From positions 1 to 63,862 of the forward strand of contig JAYWHT010000023.1 in assembly GCA_043777595.1 (NCBI GenBank): a DNA stretch of 63,862 bases, in the 5' to 3' direction. Under the pieces are notes generated by a model, which was not told the origin of the DNA, made no database searches, and worked only from the letters and a program-made list of their open reading frames with translations. Positions 35,170 through 44,677 of this stretch are shown in pieces; position 1 is the first letter of the stretch; each line of letters starts with the position of its first letter. Source of the stretch: JAYVJH01 sp043777595 (GTDB lineage Bacteria > Bacteroidota > Bacteroidia > Cytophagales > Spirosomataceae). A program made the translations under genes and the position numbers.

Positions 35170-36599
35170 CCCCCCTCAACCAAATACACCCCAAACTGCC
35201 CATCTAAATAAACCCGCCTATAGTTGCCAATCTGAAGTGTCTGACGAGTTGGATAATACTCGGCATTATTATTGAGATAGTCCAAAACTACAAAATCAAC
35301 GTTGTTTCTACTGGCCCAGTCAAAAAATATATTTGGGGTCAGTATTTTTTCTTTTTTGTACTTCATTTGTAGCTCAAAGTTGGTCTGGCACAGTAGCCTG
35401 TCGTAGTGTGGGTATTGGTCAAAAAAGAAAGTGAGTGGTACAAGTCCAACTCGTTGGGTACTGAGTATTGGCCTTAGTTTGGCAAACTGAGCTGGCAAAT
35501 AATTGGTATTATTTTGGGCTACGATTTGCAAATTGCCCACAACACCCACACACAAATATAACACTGCCGTAAAGTAAATGAGCTTAGAAAATTTTGTTTT
35601 TGCTACGGCAATAGTGTAAAATTCTATGATTAGAACAAAAGACAAAGGTATAAACAGCACCTGATAAATGGCCGTTGCACTTTTGGTAAGTACCCAAAAC
35701 GATAAAAATAAGGCTAAAAAATAAACAACGACTCGAGCATTAAGGTATTTCAGAAACGCTCTGCAATGCCAACCCAAAGCCAACAAAAGCAAGGATAGTA
35801 CAATTTGCTCGGGCGACTCAAAAAATATTTTGGGGTACAAGACCATCACTTTCAACTTATTGACCAAGCCCAAACTATCACGAGTGGCGGGGTCGTTGCC
35901 AAACTGATATTGCCAAGTAGCAAAACCATTGAATAGCCAAATGTCATAAAAGTAGAAAGAAAGTGAAAGGAGGGCTACTACACTAAAAATCAATAAATTG
36001 TGATATTCTTTACAATAAAGTAGTACAATAAACCCTGCAATGATATAGATAACGCCGTTTAGATGACTCAAAGCCGCAAGAGAGCCAAAGACAGCAGCCA
36101 GAGCAGATTTTGAGGAACTAATATTTTTGTAAATTAACAAAAAAGAAGCAAAACCAAAAGTAGCAACCATCAACTTGGGGCGGTTTTCAAAGCTCATTTT
36201 TACTAACAACGTATTAGAAAAAATCAATACCAGCAACGACCAAATATTTGTGAGTGAGTGGTTTTTTTGTAGATAAAAAATAAGCAGAGCTATCAAAATA
36301 AAAAAAAACAGTAGCCCCAATAGCTTAGAAGTGTAAGCAGATAGCGGCAGCAGGTACTGTAAACCAGCACCAAATGCAATAAACAACTTGTGGCTTAAAA
36401 AATAGTGATTGTCCCAACTCAAAAACCCACGAAAAAACTCTGATTTGACATAGCCAGCTTTCAGTAGCCAGTACGACTCCTCGGCAAACCAAGCATCGTC
36501 TTCGGTAGGTTGTCTGTTGTAGTAGCCACAAATGACTAATAGAATCAGCCCAATGGCTAACAGTTTCGTGGTATGTAAGTAATTAAGTGTGATATATTT
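35142..36599 (-). CDS. GT-C type membrane glycosyltransferase-like protein, start codon unclear
   Basis: Polytopic protein with about eleven helices and a soluble C-terminal domain. A TTG at 36422 is the first standard start, but the frame is open to 36599, and that extension encodes a conserved-looking N-terminus: helix KLLAIGLILLVICGYY, then DDAWFAEESYWLLKAGYV, the acidic first loop expected of GT-C enzymes. No ATG, GTG or TTG exists in the extension; ATT at 36554 is possible. Either a rare start is used or the original ATG was lost. The family fit is by topology and the DD motif; it probably transfers a sugar from a lipid carrier. Confidence 0.6.
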   Translation of the reverse strand, partial: KYITLNYLHTTKLLAIGLILLVICGYYNRQPTEDDAWFAEESYWLLKAGYVKSEFFRGFLSWDNHYFLSHKLFIAFGAGLQYLLPLSAYTSKLLGLLFFFILIALLIFYLQKNHSLTNIWSLLVLIFSNTLLVKMSFENRPKLMVATFGFASFLLIYKNISSSKSALAAVFGSLAALSHLNGVIYIIAGFIVLLYCKEYHNLLIFSVVALLSLSFYFYDIWLFNGFATWQYQFGNDPATRDSLGLVNKLKVMVLYPKIFFESPEQIVLSLLLLALGWHCRAFLKYLNARVVVYFLALFLSFWVLTKSATAIYQVLFIPLSFVLIIEFYTIAVAKTKFSKLIYFTAVLYLCVGVVGNLQIVAQNNTNYLPAQFAKLRPILSTQRVGLVPLTFFFDQYPHYDRLLCQTNFELQMKYKKEKILTPNIFFDWASRNNVDFVVLDYLNNNAEYYPTRQTLQIGNYRRVYLDGQFGVYLVEGGYLEYILNV

Positions 36600-36710
36600 T
36601 TAGCATTATTGGTGATTAGGTCTTTGAGACCAATGGTGTATCGACAGCACTCAAAGATAATGGAAAAATACCATAGATTTCTTAACAGTTAATGCACACC
36701 AGTTATAGAT

Positions 36711-37652
36711 TTACACAGAATATTCTTGTTCTTTATTCAAAAAATCTTGATAAGTATCACTAATTCCTTCAAATAGTTCGTATCGGTGCCGCCAGCCCAA
36801 TGCGTGCAATCTCGACACGTCCATCAGTTTGCGAGGAGTGCCGTTTGGTTTGTCGGCATTCCAATTGATACTACCGCTGTAGCCTACAATATCTTTGATT
36901 GTTTCGGCTAATTGTTTGATAGTTACATCGTTACCAACACCAATATTGACAAATGCCTCTTCGTTGTATGTTTGCATCAGATAGACACAGGCGGCAGCCA
37001 TGTCGTCGGCGTGCATAAATTCTCTGAGCGGTGCGCCCGTTCCCCAGAGTTCTACTTGTGGTTTGTTGTTGATTTTTGCTTCATGAAACTTCCTAATCAT
37101 AGCTGGTAGCACGTGCGAGTTTTGAAGGTCATAATTGTCGTTGGGGCCATACAAATTGGTAGGCATCACCGACACGAAGTTACAACCATACTGTCTGCGG
37201 TACGACTCACACATTTTGATTCCTGCAATTTTGGCAATGGCATACGGCTCATTGGTTTCTTCGAGAAGTCCTGTCAATAAACTTTCTTCATGTAGTGGCT
37301 GTTGGGCTAATTTTGGATAAATGCACGACGACCCCAAAAATAGCAATTTAGTAACCTGGTTCAGATAGGCCGCATGAATGACATTGTTTTGAATTTGCAA
37401 ATTTTCATATAAAAAATCGGCTCTATAAATATTATTGGCCATGATACCCCCCACTTTTGCAGCCGCCAAAAAGATATATTCAGGTTTTTGGGATTCAAAA
37501 AAATCAAAAACAGATTGCTGATTACGAAGGTCCAACTCTGATGACGTTCTGACAATGAGATTGTTGTAGCCTTGGCCGTGCAGACAACGAACTATGGCCG
37601 AGCCGACCATTCCACGGTGGCCAGCAATGTAGATTTTTGCGTTTGTATTCAT
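36711..37652 (-). CDS. fcl: GDP-L-fucose synthase
   Basis: Epimerase-reductase that converts GDP-4-keto-6-deoxymannose to GDP-L-fucose for envelope glycans. 313 residues, normal length. NAD(P) loop GHRGMVGSA, catalytic SSCIYPK and YAIAK (Tyr-x3-Lys), substrate motif MPTNLYGPNDNYD. The partner GDP-mannose dehydratase is not in the window. Upstream neighbours are unrelated. Confidence 0.95.
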   Translation of the reverse strand: MNTNAKIYIAGHRGMVGSAIVRCLHGQGYNNLIVRTSSELDLRNQQSVFDFFESQKPEYIFLAAAKVGGIMANNIYRADFLYENLQIQNNVIHAAYLNQVTKLLFLGSSCIYPKLAQQPLHEESLLTGLLEETNEPYAIAKIAGIKMCESYRRQYGCNFVSVMPTNLYGPNDNYDLQNSHVLPAMIRKFHEAKINNKPQVELWGTGAPLREFMHADDMAAACVYLMQTYNEEAFVNIGVGNDVTIKQLAETIKDIVGYSGSINWNADKPNGTPRKLMDVSRLHALGWRHRYELFEGISDTYQDFLNKEQEYSV

Positions 37653-37779
37653 ACCACAAAAGTAATAAGTTGTTTGTGAAACAAAAAATTGCCTACCTAA
37701 TAGCTTTCTGGCATCTTTTTTGAGTAATTCAGTTATATACCATCATTTTTATAGATTAAAAATTTGATAGTAAACAACA

Positions 37780-38640
37780 ATGACCAGACTATCCACAATA
37801 TTTCTCTTGATTTTAATACGCTTTTGTGCTTCTGCTCAAACGCCTGTATTGCTCAAAGACCTGAACGTCAAAACTGAATATAGCCCATCTCCCAATCTTA
37901 TTTTTGCGGTTGGTAACACCGTTTTTTTTGCAAAAGACGATGGCTCAAAAGGCACAGAACTCTGGAAGTCTGACGGTACGGCTCTTGGCACGGGCTTAGT
38001 GAAAGATATAAGAGAAGGTAGCTACGGTAGTAATCCAAAAAACTTTGCAAGACTAAACAGTACATTGTTTTTTTGTGCCGACAATGGTACAAATGGCAAT
38101 GAGCTTTGGAAAACAGACGGTACAATTTCAGGAACAGTCTTAGTGAAGGATATTTGGGAAGGAGCTGGCTCCAGCAATCCTTCCAAATTGACTGTTGCCA
38201 ATGGCATATTATTTTTTGCTGCCGACAACGGTATAAGTGGAATGGAATTGTGGCGGTCGGACGGGACGGAGGCAGGTACGGTTTTAGTCAAAGACATCAG
38301 AGCCAATAATTCAAGTTTTCCGAGTAGCTTGACGAACGTAAACAACATACTTTTTTTTACTGCCGACGACAACAATGGCGACACAGAGCTTTGGCGTACC
38401 GACGGTACTACCAATGGTACAACACTCGTCCGAAACATCAACCCCAACGGTAGTAGTTACCCATTTGAACTTACGGTAGCTGGTAATGTACTTTATTTTA
38501 GTGCCGACGACGGCAACTCTGGCCGTGAACTCTGGCGAACAAACGGCACAGATGGTAGCACGGTGAGAGTAACCGACATTTGGCCAGGAACATCGAGCGG
38601 CAACCCTCGACAATTTATGTCTGTTCTGAGAATTGGGTAG
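37780..38640 (+). pseudogene. ELWxxDGT repeat protein, truncated
   Basis: Exported repeat protein: signal peptide (FLLILIRFCASAQ), then five ELW(K/R)(S/T)(D/N)GT repeats spaced 47-51 residues (ELWKSDGT, ELWKTDGT, ELWRSDGT, ELWRTDGT, ELWRTNGT). Homologues are usually much longer with a sorting domain at the end. Here the frame stops after QFMSVLRIG; those last residues and the stop come from the displaced xre-cobT fragment that begins near 38622. So the 3' part of the gene is missing. Confidence 0.75.
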
Positions 38641-38838
38641 CTGGTGCAATGTGCCGAACCAATCTGGAACGCAATTTTTTCTAAAACACCCAACGAACCA
38701 AGTGGCTTGGTCTTGGAGTCTATTCGATGTTGGAGTAATTTTTCGTCAAATATCTCCATTTCCGACATTGGTACGTTTTCGTCGTACATATTTTTGGTGT
38801 TTTTTAATGAAAGTCAATTTGAGTTTTGAAAGCTGTAA
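38622..38838 (-). pseudogene. Fragment of the xre-cobT junction (cobT 5' end)
   Basis: It reads on the minus strand MYDENVPMSEMEIFDEKLLQ and KTKPLGSLGVLEKIAFQIG from an ATG at 38789, nearly identical to CobT residues 1-55, and upstream of it carries the intergenic bases and the last codons of the XRE tail (KTQIDFH, stop). Identity to 30076-30292 is roughly nine bases in ten by eye. Homology ends in LR(N/T) within the ELWxxDGT gene. It is a partial duplication, not a functional gene. Confidence 0.85.
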
Positions 38839-38842
38839 CATT

Positions 38843-39311
38843 GTCGGACAATACTCAAAGAAAATAGGGAGTAGCAATTTTGTGTTTTTTGTAATGTAAA
38901 ATTACAAAGCACGGTACAGTTTGAATACAATTTATCAGAAAAAAGATGGCACGACTATAACCCCAAGGTCTCATTGTTATCAATGCCAATTAAGACTTAA
39001 AAAATAAACTTCAAGCACGCTGGGGTGGGTTTTCTATAAAAATTACAATGAAGTATTAGCCGAGTTTCCGTTGAGATTAGACCACAAAATAGTTTCTTAG
39101 CAGACAAGTAGCTTACAATCAATCAACTGTAAACCCCCACATTCGACCTTCGCACAGATAGTTTCGCAAAACCTTGCCTTTACTAATTTTTGAAGTATTG
39201 GATTAGTACTGTGTTTGATAAATTTATTGACACTTTTTGATTATGGAAAAACTACTAAAAACTTTTAAAACACAGTATTAGTATTTCAAATAAATTTCCG
39301 CAATAAGACTA
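38843..39311. other. Gene-free stretch between the cobT fragment and DUF6580
   Basis: AT-rich, no convincing open frame. It holds the hairpin element at 39204-39281. It may be the decayed remainder of the duplicated or deleted segment. Confidence 0.5.
39204..39281. repeat. Hairpin element, copy A
   Basis: Ends TAGTACTGTGTTT and AAAACACAGTATTA are inverted repeats about 50 bases apart. A second element of the same plan (44577-44645) has G-C where this one has T-A in the stem. Confidence 0.5.
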
Positions 39312-39887
39312 TCAAGCGTATGTTAGGTTCGACAGCTTGAAGACTGAAAACTGTTTTTGCAACAAATAATAGCCACCAAATAATACAACAGAAAAGAGTG
39401 TATCGCCCATGAGCGTGCCTTTGTAAAACGGCAGCCCTGCCGCATAGCAAGTAGCCAAACCACCCAAATTTTGCGGATAAATGCTACTACCAACCCAACA
39501 GCCGAAGTTTGAAACCAAAAAGAATATTACGCCAGAACCAACGGATCCGCCCAACACTTTGAGAGCCGACACATTGGTTTTGAACAGAACCACACCCAAG
39601 AGCGTGATAAGTAAATACGAGCCATATTGCCAGTAAAAACCTTCATAAAACCACGTAAAGCTGGGGTAATATTGACTGTAAATGACATTGTTTATAAACA
39701 AGTCGCTGGCCCAAGTGGCTGCAATCGGAATCAAGAATGCTTGCCAGCGTTTGGCAAAATGAGCTGCCCCAAAAAGACCAATGGCCGCCAAAGGAGATAC
39801 GTTTGCACCATGAGGAATGATACGACTAAATGCCGCCAGAACGATTATGGCCGCCAAAATACCGAATTGTAGTTTAATTTTATTCAT
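39312..39887 (-). CDS. DUF6580 family membrane protein
   Basis: A 191-residue protein from the ATG at 39887 (MNKIKLQFGILAAIIVLAAF); a TTG eight codons upstream is less likely. Five or six helices. Motifs RIIPHGANVSPLAAIGLFGA, SDLFINNVIY and FGCWVGSSIYPQNLGGLATCYAAGLPFYKGTLMGD fit the DUF6580 family, described as putative transporters. Substrate unknown. Confidence 0.8.
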   Translation of the reverse strand: MNKIKLQFGILAAIIVLAAFSRIIPHGANVSPLAAIGLFGAAHFAKRWQAFLIPIAATWASDLFINNVIYSQYYPSFTWFYEGFYWQYGSYLLITLLGVVLFKTNVSALKVLGGSVGSGVIFFLVSNFGCWVGSSIYPQNLGGLATCYAAGLPFYKGTLMGDTLFSVVLFGGYYLLQKQFSVFKLSNLTYA

Positions 39888-40063
39888 CTGATTGTAACTA
39901 ATTTTATGCAAAGTTAATACGTTTTGTTGGTTAATTTTGTTTGAAATTCTTTTTTTGAATTACCTGTTTTTGAATTGTCCAAAAATTAGCCTTAGTTTTA
40001 CCCACTCATTTATCATTTATTAGTTTTCATTGTTCGTTTTTCACTTCTCACTTTTACTACTTA

Positions 40064-40873
40064 ATGCACTCTCTCAAGCTCAAACGCCCACTCTGTTTTT
40101 TTGATTTAGAAACAACTGGTATCAACATTCAGAAAGACCGAATTGTTGAAATCAGTGTTGTGAAGGCCATGCCCAATGGCGATATTGTTTGCAAAACGCA
40201 CCGAGTAAACCCAGAAATGCCAATACCCGTTGAATCGAGTGTGATTCATGGAATATATGACGAAGATGTAAAAGATGCGCCAACGTTCAAAAATTTTGCC
40301 AAATCGCTAGTACAATTTTTGGAAGGCTGCGACCTGGCGGGCTTCAACAGCAACCGTTTTGATGTACCGATGTTGGTCGAAGAGTTTTTGAGAGTTGGGG
40401 TAGATTTTGACACCAAAAACCGTAACTTGGTTGATGTTCAGCGTATTTATCACCTCATGGAGCCTCGTAATTTGGGAGCAGCTTATAAATTTTATTGTAA
40501 CAAAACCCTCGAAAACGCCCACAGTGCCGAAGCCGATACTTACGCTACTTTTGAGGTGTTAGATGCTCAAATAAAACAATATGCCTCGGCAACGCTCAAA
40601 GACGACCAAGGCGACGACTATCACCCGATTGTAAACGACATGGAAGTGTTGCACAAGCTAACGTCTTCTAAAATTGTGGATTTTGCCAACCGAATGACCT
40701 TCAATGCCAAAGGCGAAGAGATTATCAATTTTGGCAAACACAACGGTAAGCGTGTGGTGGACGTACTCAAACAAGAACCAAGCTATTATGACTGGATTAT
40801 GAAAGGCGATTTTACGCTCGACACCAAACGCAAGCTAACCGAAATCAAGATGCGAACCGCTTTTGGTAATTAG
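40064..40873 (+). CDS. DnaQ-like 3'-5' exonuclease
   Basis: DEDDh exonuclease of 269 residues. Exo I FDLETTGINIQKDRIVEI (Asp, Glu), Exo II GFNSNRFDVPML (Asp), Exo III HSAEADTYAT (His, Asp). A C-terminal ~75-residue extension with INFGKHNGKRVVDVLKQEPS and YYDWIMKGDF resembles the small domain found after such exonucleases in Bacteroidota. Possibly a proofreading subunit or a separate repair nuclease. Overlaps the convergent acetyltransferase by four bases. Confidence 0.9.
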   Translation: MHSLKLKRPLCFFDLETTGINIQKDRIVEISVVKAMPNGDIVCKTHRVNPEMPIPVESSVIHGIYDEDVKDAPTFKNFAKSLVQFLEGCDLAGFNSNRFDVPMLVEEFLRVGVDFDTKNRNLVDVQRIYHLMEPRNLGAAYKFYCNKTLENAHSAEADTYATFEVLDAQIKQYASATLKDDQGDDYHPIVNDMEVLHKLTSSKIVDFANRMTFNAKGEEIINFGKHNGKRVVDVLKQEPSYYDWIMKGDFTLDTKRKLTEIKMRTAFGN

Positions 40874-41502
40874 ACTTTGGCCGCAGGGTTGCCAAATACA
40901 CGGCTTTTAGCTGGCACATCGGCTACCACAACTGCTCCAGCACCTACGCTTGCACCTTTGCCCACACGCACACCAGCTACGACAATTGCGCCAGAACCAA
41001 TAAAAGCGTCGTCTTCAATCGTTGCGCCAGCCCCAATTAGGCAGCCTGCGCCCAAGCTGACGTAATCGCCGACGACGGCATTGTGTTCTATTACGGCGGC
41101 GGTTTGTATCAGGCAATGGTTGCCAATGGCCGCCATTGCACCCAAAACCGCTCGTGCTGCAACAAGGTTGCCATGGCCCAATAATGACATTTTGGACACC
41201 AACGCCGACTCGTGTATGGCATTGACGGGCATAATGTGGCGGCGTTGGTTGAGCATTTCTACCAAGTTTTTGCGAACCACTCGGTCTTCGATGGCTACAA
41301 AGGCTTCGCATTTTTTGCCAATTAGTTTCAGATAACCGTCGTCGTCGGTGCTGCCCAAAACAATTATGTCATTGAACTCTGATTTGTGTAGGCTGGCATC
41401 GTCGTCCAAAATTCCATAAATAACTACACCATTGCGGCCAAAAATATCAAGTGCTACTTGGCCTATGCCTTTTGCACCAAAAATAATAACAGGGTTTTCC
41501 AT
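40870..41502 (-). CDS. PglD/NeuD-like sugar O- or N-acetyltransferase
   Basis: A 210-residue left-handed beta-helix acetyltransferase. N-terminal NPVIIFGAKGIGQVALDIF is the small Rossmann-like domain of PglD/NeuD; from about residue 90 hexapeptide repeats run (VIEHNAVVGDYVSLGAGCLI, IGSGAIVVAGVRVGKGASVG, VFGNPAAKV). Likely modifies a nucleotide sugar for surface glycans. Confidence 0.88.
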   Translation of the reverse strand: MENPVIIFGAKGIGQVALDIFGRNGVVIYGILDDDASLHKSEFNDIIVLGSTDDDGYLKLIGKKCEAFVAIEDRVVRKNLVEMLNQRRHIMPVNAIHESALVSKMSLLGHGNLVAARAVLGAMAAIGNHCLIQTAAVIEHNAVVGDYVSLGAGCLIGAGATIEDDAFIGSGAIVVAGVRVGKGASVGAGAVVVADVPAKSRVFGNPAAKV

Positions 41503-41642
41503 TGAAGACTATTAAATCGTTGTTGTTGTTTTCTTAAATTATGACACAAAGTTACAAGAAAGCGAGCGCAAATAGCTGTAAAGTTATCGTTCAGCTGCAT
41601 ATTAAAATTTCTTAAAAAAAACATCTGGCAGTTTAATGGAAC

Positions 41643-41650
41643 TATATTTG
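41643..41650 (+). promoter_or_regulatory. Possible -7 box of lptB
   Basis: TATATTTG matches the Bacteroidota TAnnTTTG element, 19 bases before the GTG start. A convincing TTG box at -33 is not seen. Confidence 0.35.
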
Positions 41651-41668
41651 CAAAAAAACTAATTAGCG

Positions 41669-42400
41669 GTGATTTTAAGAACTGAAAATTTAATTAAAAA
41701 ATACGGTGCAAGGCTCGTCAATGACAATGTGAGCTATCAGGTGGCGCAGGGCGAAATTGTGGGGCTACTCGGCCCCAATGGCGCAGGCAAAACCACGTCT
41801 TTTTATATGGCTACGGGGCTTGTAAAACCCAATAGCGGCAAAGTTTTTTTGGACGATAAAGACATTACCGACCTACCTATGTACAAACGTGCGAGGCTTG
41901 GTATTGGTTATTTGGCTCAAGAAGCATCTATTTTTAGGTCTTTGACGGTCGAAGAAAACGTAATGGCGGTATTGGAAATGACCGATATGCCCAAAGCCGA
42001 GCGCAAGGCCAAAGTCGAACAACTTCTCGAAGAATTTAGCCTTACGCACGTTCGCAAGAGTAAAGGCATGGTGCTGTCGGGCGGTGAGCGGCGACGCACA
42101 GAAATTGCTCGTTGTTTGGCCGTAGATCCTAAGTTTATTTTGTTGGACGAACCGTTTGCAGGAGTCGATCCTATTGCCGTCGAAGACATTCAGAGTATTG
42201 TATCAAAGCTCAAATTTAGAAATATCGGCATCTTGATAACCGACCACAACGTAAACGAAACGCTCTCCATCACTGACCGTGCTTACTTGCTTTTTGAAGG
42301 AAAAATATTAAAACAAGGTTCTCCCGAAGAACTCGCCGCCGACCCACAAGTACGCCGTTTGTACCTTGGCCAAAGTTTTGAACTCAAACGAAAAGTATAG
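41669..42400 (+). CDS. lptB: LPS export ABC transporter ATPase LptB
   Basis: Cytoplasmic ATPase of the LptBFG extractor that drives LPS transport. 243 residues, GTG start at 41669. Walker A GPNGAGKTT, Q-loop YLAQEASIFRSLTVEENVMA, signature LSGGERRR, Walker B FILLDEPFAGVDP, H-loop ITDHNV. The highly conserved LTVEEN and ERRR segments distinguish LptB from other ABC ATPases. lptF, lptG and lptA are not nearby. Confidence 0.94.
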   Translation: MILRTENLIKKYGARLVNDNVSYQVAQGEIVGLLGPNGAGKTTSFYMATGLVKPNSGKVFLDDKDITDLPMYKRARLGIGYLAQEASIFRSLTVEENVMAVLEMTDMPKAERKAKVEQLLEEFSLTHVRKSKGMVLSGGERRRTEIARCLAVDPKFILLDEPFAGVDPIAVEDIQSIVSKLKFRNIGILITDHNVNETLSITDRAYLLFEGKILKQGSPEELAADPQVRRLYLGQSFELKRKV

Positions 42401-42495
42401 ATTTTGCAACAATTTGCAGTTTTGTGCAATTTTATATGCGTTAAATTGCATTTTTTCTATCAAAACCGTTATTATTGTGGCCACAATTTTAACCT

Positions 42496-44547
42496 ATGAT
42501 AAACATACAATCGCCCGGCCACGATTCAAGCCCACGTCAGTCGTGGCTTGACGACTGGCGAGCGCACCAGCACCGATACAAGTCGCAATATACGAGTGGC
42601 CATACGTCTTTTGTCAGTAATTTACTTCCCGAACTGGCAGTACGTTTAGATGTATTTCAGGTTTTGGGTCTTTTGGCTCAAAGATTAGGAACAGACTTAC
42701 TGGCACAAGCACTCAATCCTTATAATACCGTGCCGTCGTCGGTGATACAAGAGCAAGATAGCCAATGGCTCAAAAAGTCGAATATGGTCGGGGTCAATGT
42801 CCGCACCATCGGTAGTTTTTGGAACGTTGTTAAATATGCCCTTACGCTACCTCAAAGCCACGACTCTGTGCATCTGTTGCCTATCTGGGAGCCTGGTGTG
42901 GTGGGTAGTTTGTATGGAAAAGTAAGCTGGAATATCAACCAAGAATTTTTTAGTGATGACCTCGCCCGAGCCATTCCGAGTTTAGATACTGTCGAGCGGC
43001 AGCTAAAAGTTGTCGTGAACTTACTACACGCCATGGGCAAGTCGGTAGGGCTTGATGTGATTCCGCATACCGATCGTTTTTCTGAAATCGTTATCATGCA
43101 CCCTCGTATCTTTGAATGGGTAAGTCGTGAAGGTAGCCAACTTGTAGATTATTCTCAAAACGTGTGGCAAAACGTAGAAAAAGCCATCTGGCAATGGTTA
43201 CAAAAAAATGGAACGGCCGATGGTAGCCCGCTTGATTTTGAACCAGATATACTCTTTAATCCGTCCAACACAAATCTTACCGACCAACAACGCCAGTCTA
43301 TTGTCTTTGGAGCAGGTTGGGACCAAGCTCTGCGCCTCAAACGGCGAATATGGCTCATTCAGTTTTTGGTTTATGAAGGATTTGAAACACTACCCATGAC
43401 GATGGCCCCGCCCTATCGTGGGCTACATATCAATCCAAAAGCCTTTACTGTCGATGAGCGTGGTACTCGTTGGTATCAGTATGAGTTTGACAAACCGCAG
43501 GCTATGTCTCGGGTTTTTGGGCCATTGACTCGCTATCGGTTTTTTGATTCTAAAAACAATAATAAAAACTGGGAATTGGACTTTGAAAAGCCTAATATGG
43601 CCGCTTGGGACTATTTTCGGCGCAAATATCTGGAATGTCAGCAGCAATATAATTTTGATTTCATGCGAGGCGATATGGCTCACGTGCAGATGCAACCGCA
43701 GGGTGTGCCTGCACAGCCAGGTGTATTTTATGACCCACTCAAAGCCACCAAAAAATACATTCAGCAGCACGGAACGCCTCACTTTGCGTTTTATGCCGAA
43801 ACATTTTTGGCTCCTCCCAATGTAATGGGCTACGGCAACGAACCCGACCATCTGGAGGCTATTGATGCCGATGCTACTCTGGGCGATTTGCAGTCGTCTG
43901 TGGTAGCATCTAAGCAGTTTATGAAGCGTTTTGCTGAATATGATAATTATTGTAAAACCAAACAATTTGCACCCAGTTGGACGGTCATAACTGCCGATAA
44001 AGACGATCCCCGTTTTGATGAGTTTTATCGACATGGAAACTTAGTACGTTACTTCATTGCTCTTTTCTTGACCGATATGCCGAGTTATTATAGTCTGGGG
44101 TTTGAAGTAAGAGGTCAAAATTTGGAACGAAACAAAAACGAAAGCTATACAAAGCTCTATGTATTTAAAATAACCGATGACTCAGAAACCGATAAAGTTA
44201 CACACGGGCCTTTTGAATGGGGAAATAACGGCGTACATTTTGAGGCAATAAATCGATTACGACTTTTTGGTGAAAGTATCTGGGCTACTATTGCCAATAA
44301 AGCCACCAGATGGATAATTTCGCCCGACTCGTCGGCTAAGTGTATGCTGGTAGCATGGACACAAGCCAGCCATTCTGACTATCTATTTATTGTTAATCTG
44401 TCGGCAACAACAACCGAAAAACTACCTGATAACGTTTGGGATAAAATCAAAAACTATTCATTGGTTTACAATTCACAGGTAGCCGCTAATTTTGTTTTTT
44501 CTAATAAAATATTGCCAGAACAGACTTTGGTTTTGAAAATCAAATAA
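42496..44547 (+). CDS. Divergent GH13 (alpha-amylase-like) protein
   Basis: A 683-residue cytoplasmic protein without a signal peptide. Amylase-clan signatures can be traced: region I-like VGLDVIPHTDRF (near 190), region II FDFMRGDMAH with the nucleophile Asp (near 393), region III YAETF with the acid/base Glu (near 434), and region IV-like TVITADKDDPRFDEF (near 500) where the usual HD is changed to KD. The C-terminus is a small beta domain (SDYLFIVNLSATTTEK). So it is probably a GH13 relative acting on an alpha-glucan or related compound; specificity unknown. No sugar genes are adjacent. Confidence 0.65.
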   Translation: MINIQSPGHDSSPRQSWLDDWRAHQHRYKSQYTSGHTSFVSNLLPELAVRLDVFQVLGLLAQRLGTDLLAQALNPYNTVPSSVIQEQDSQWLKKSNMVGVNVRTIGSFWNVVKYALTLPQSHDSVHLLPIWEPGVVGSLYGKVSWNINQEFFSDDLARAIPSLDTVERQLKVVVNLLHAMGKSVGLDVIPHTDRFSEIVIMHPRIFEWVSREGSQLVDYSQNVWQNVEKAIWQWLQKNGTADGSPLDFEPDILFNPSNTNLTDQQRQSIVFGAGWDQALRLKRRIWLIQFLVYEGFETLPMTMAPPYRGLHINPKAFTVDERGTRWYQYEFDKPQAMSRVFGPLTRYRFFDSKNNNKNWELDFEKPNMAAWDYFRRKYLECQQQYNFDFMRGDMAHVQMQPQGVPAQPGVFYDPLKATKKYIQQHGTPHFAFYAETFLAPPNVMGYGNEPDHLEAIDADATLGDLQSSVVASKQFMKRFAEYDNYCKTKQFAPSWTVITADKDDPRFDEFYRHGNLVRYFIALFLTDMPSYYSLGFEVRGQNLERNKNESYTKLYVFKITDDSETDKVTHGPFEWGNNGVHFEAINRLRLFGESIWATIANKATRWIISPDSSAKCMLVAWTQASHSDYLFIVNLSATTTEKLPDNVWDKIKNYSLVYNSQVAANFVFSNKILPEQTLVLKIK

Positions 44548-44576
44548 TTGAGTAAAATTAAGTAGTCGTGAGTATA

Positions 44577-44645
44577 TAGTACGGTGTCGTGAGTTAAATA
44601 CAATGCTGTTAATCAGTAAGTTATCAAAATTAAAACACCGTATTA
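44577..44645. repeat. Hairpin element, copy B
   Basis: TATAGTACGGTGT and ACACCGTATTA are inverted repeats about 45 bases apart; same layout as 39204-39281, with a compensating base-pair change. It lies between the convergent GH13-like gene and rluE. Confidence 0.5.
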
Positions 44646-44677
44646 CTTTTGAATAAGTACTTAAATAGGTAGATATT

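Noticed and set aside
38641..38899. Plus-strand frames over the cobT fragment
   Set aside because: They are antisense to the fragment and show no coding signs.
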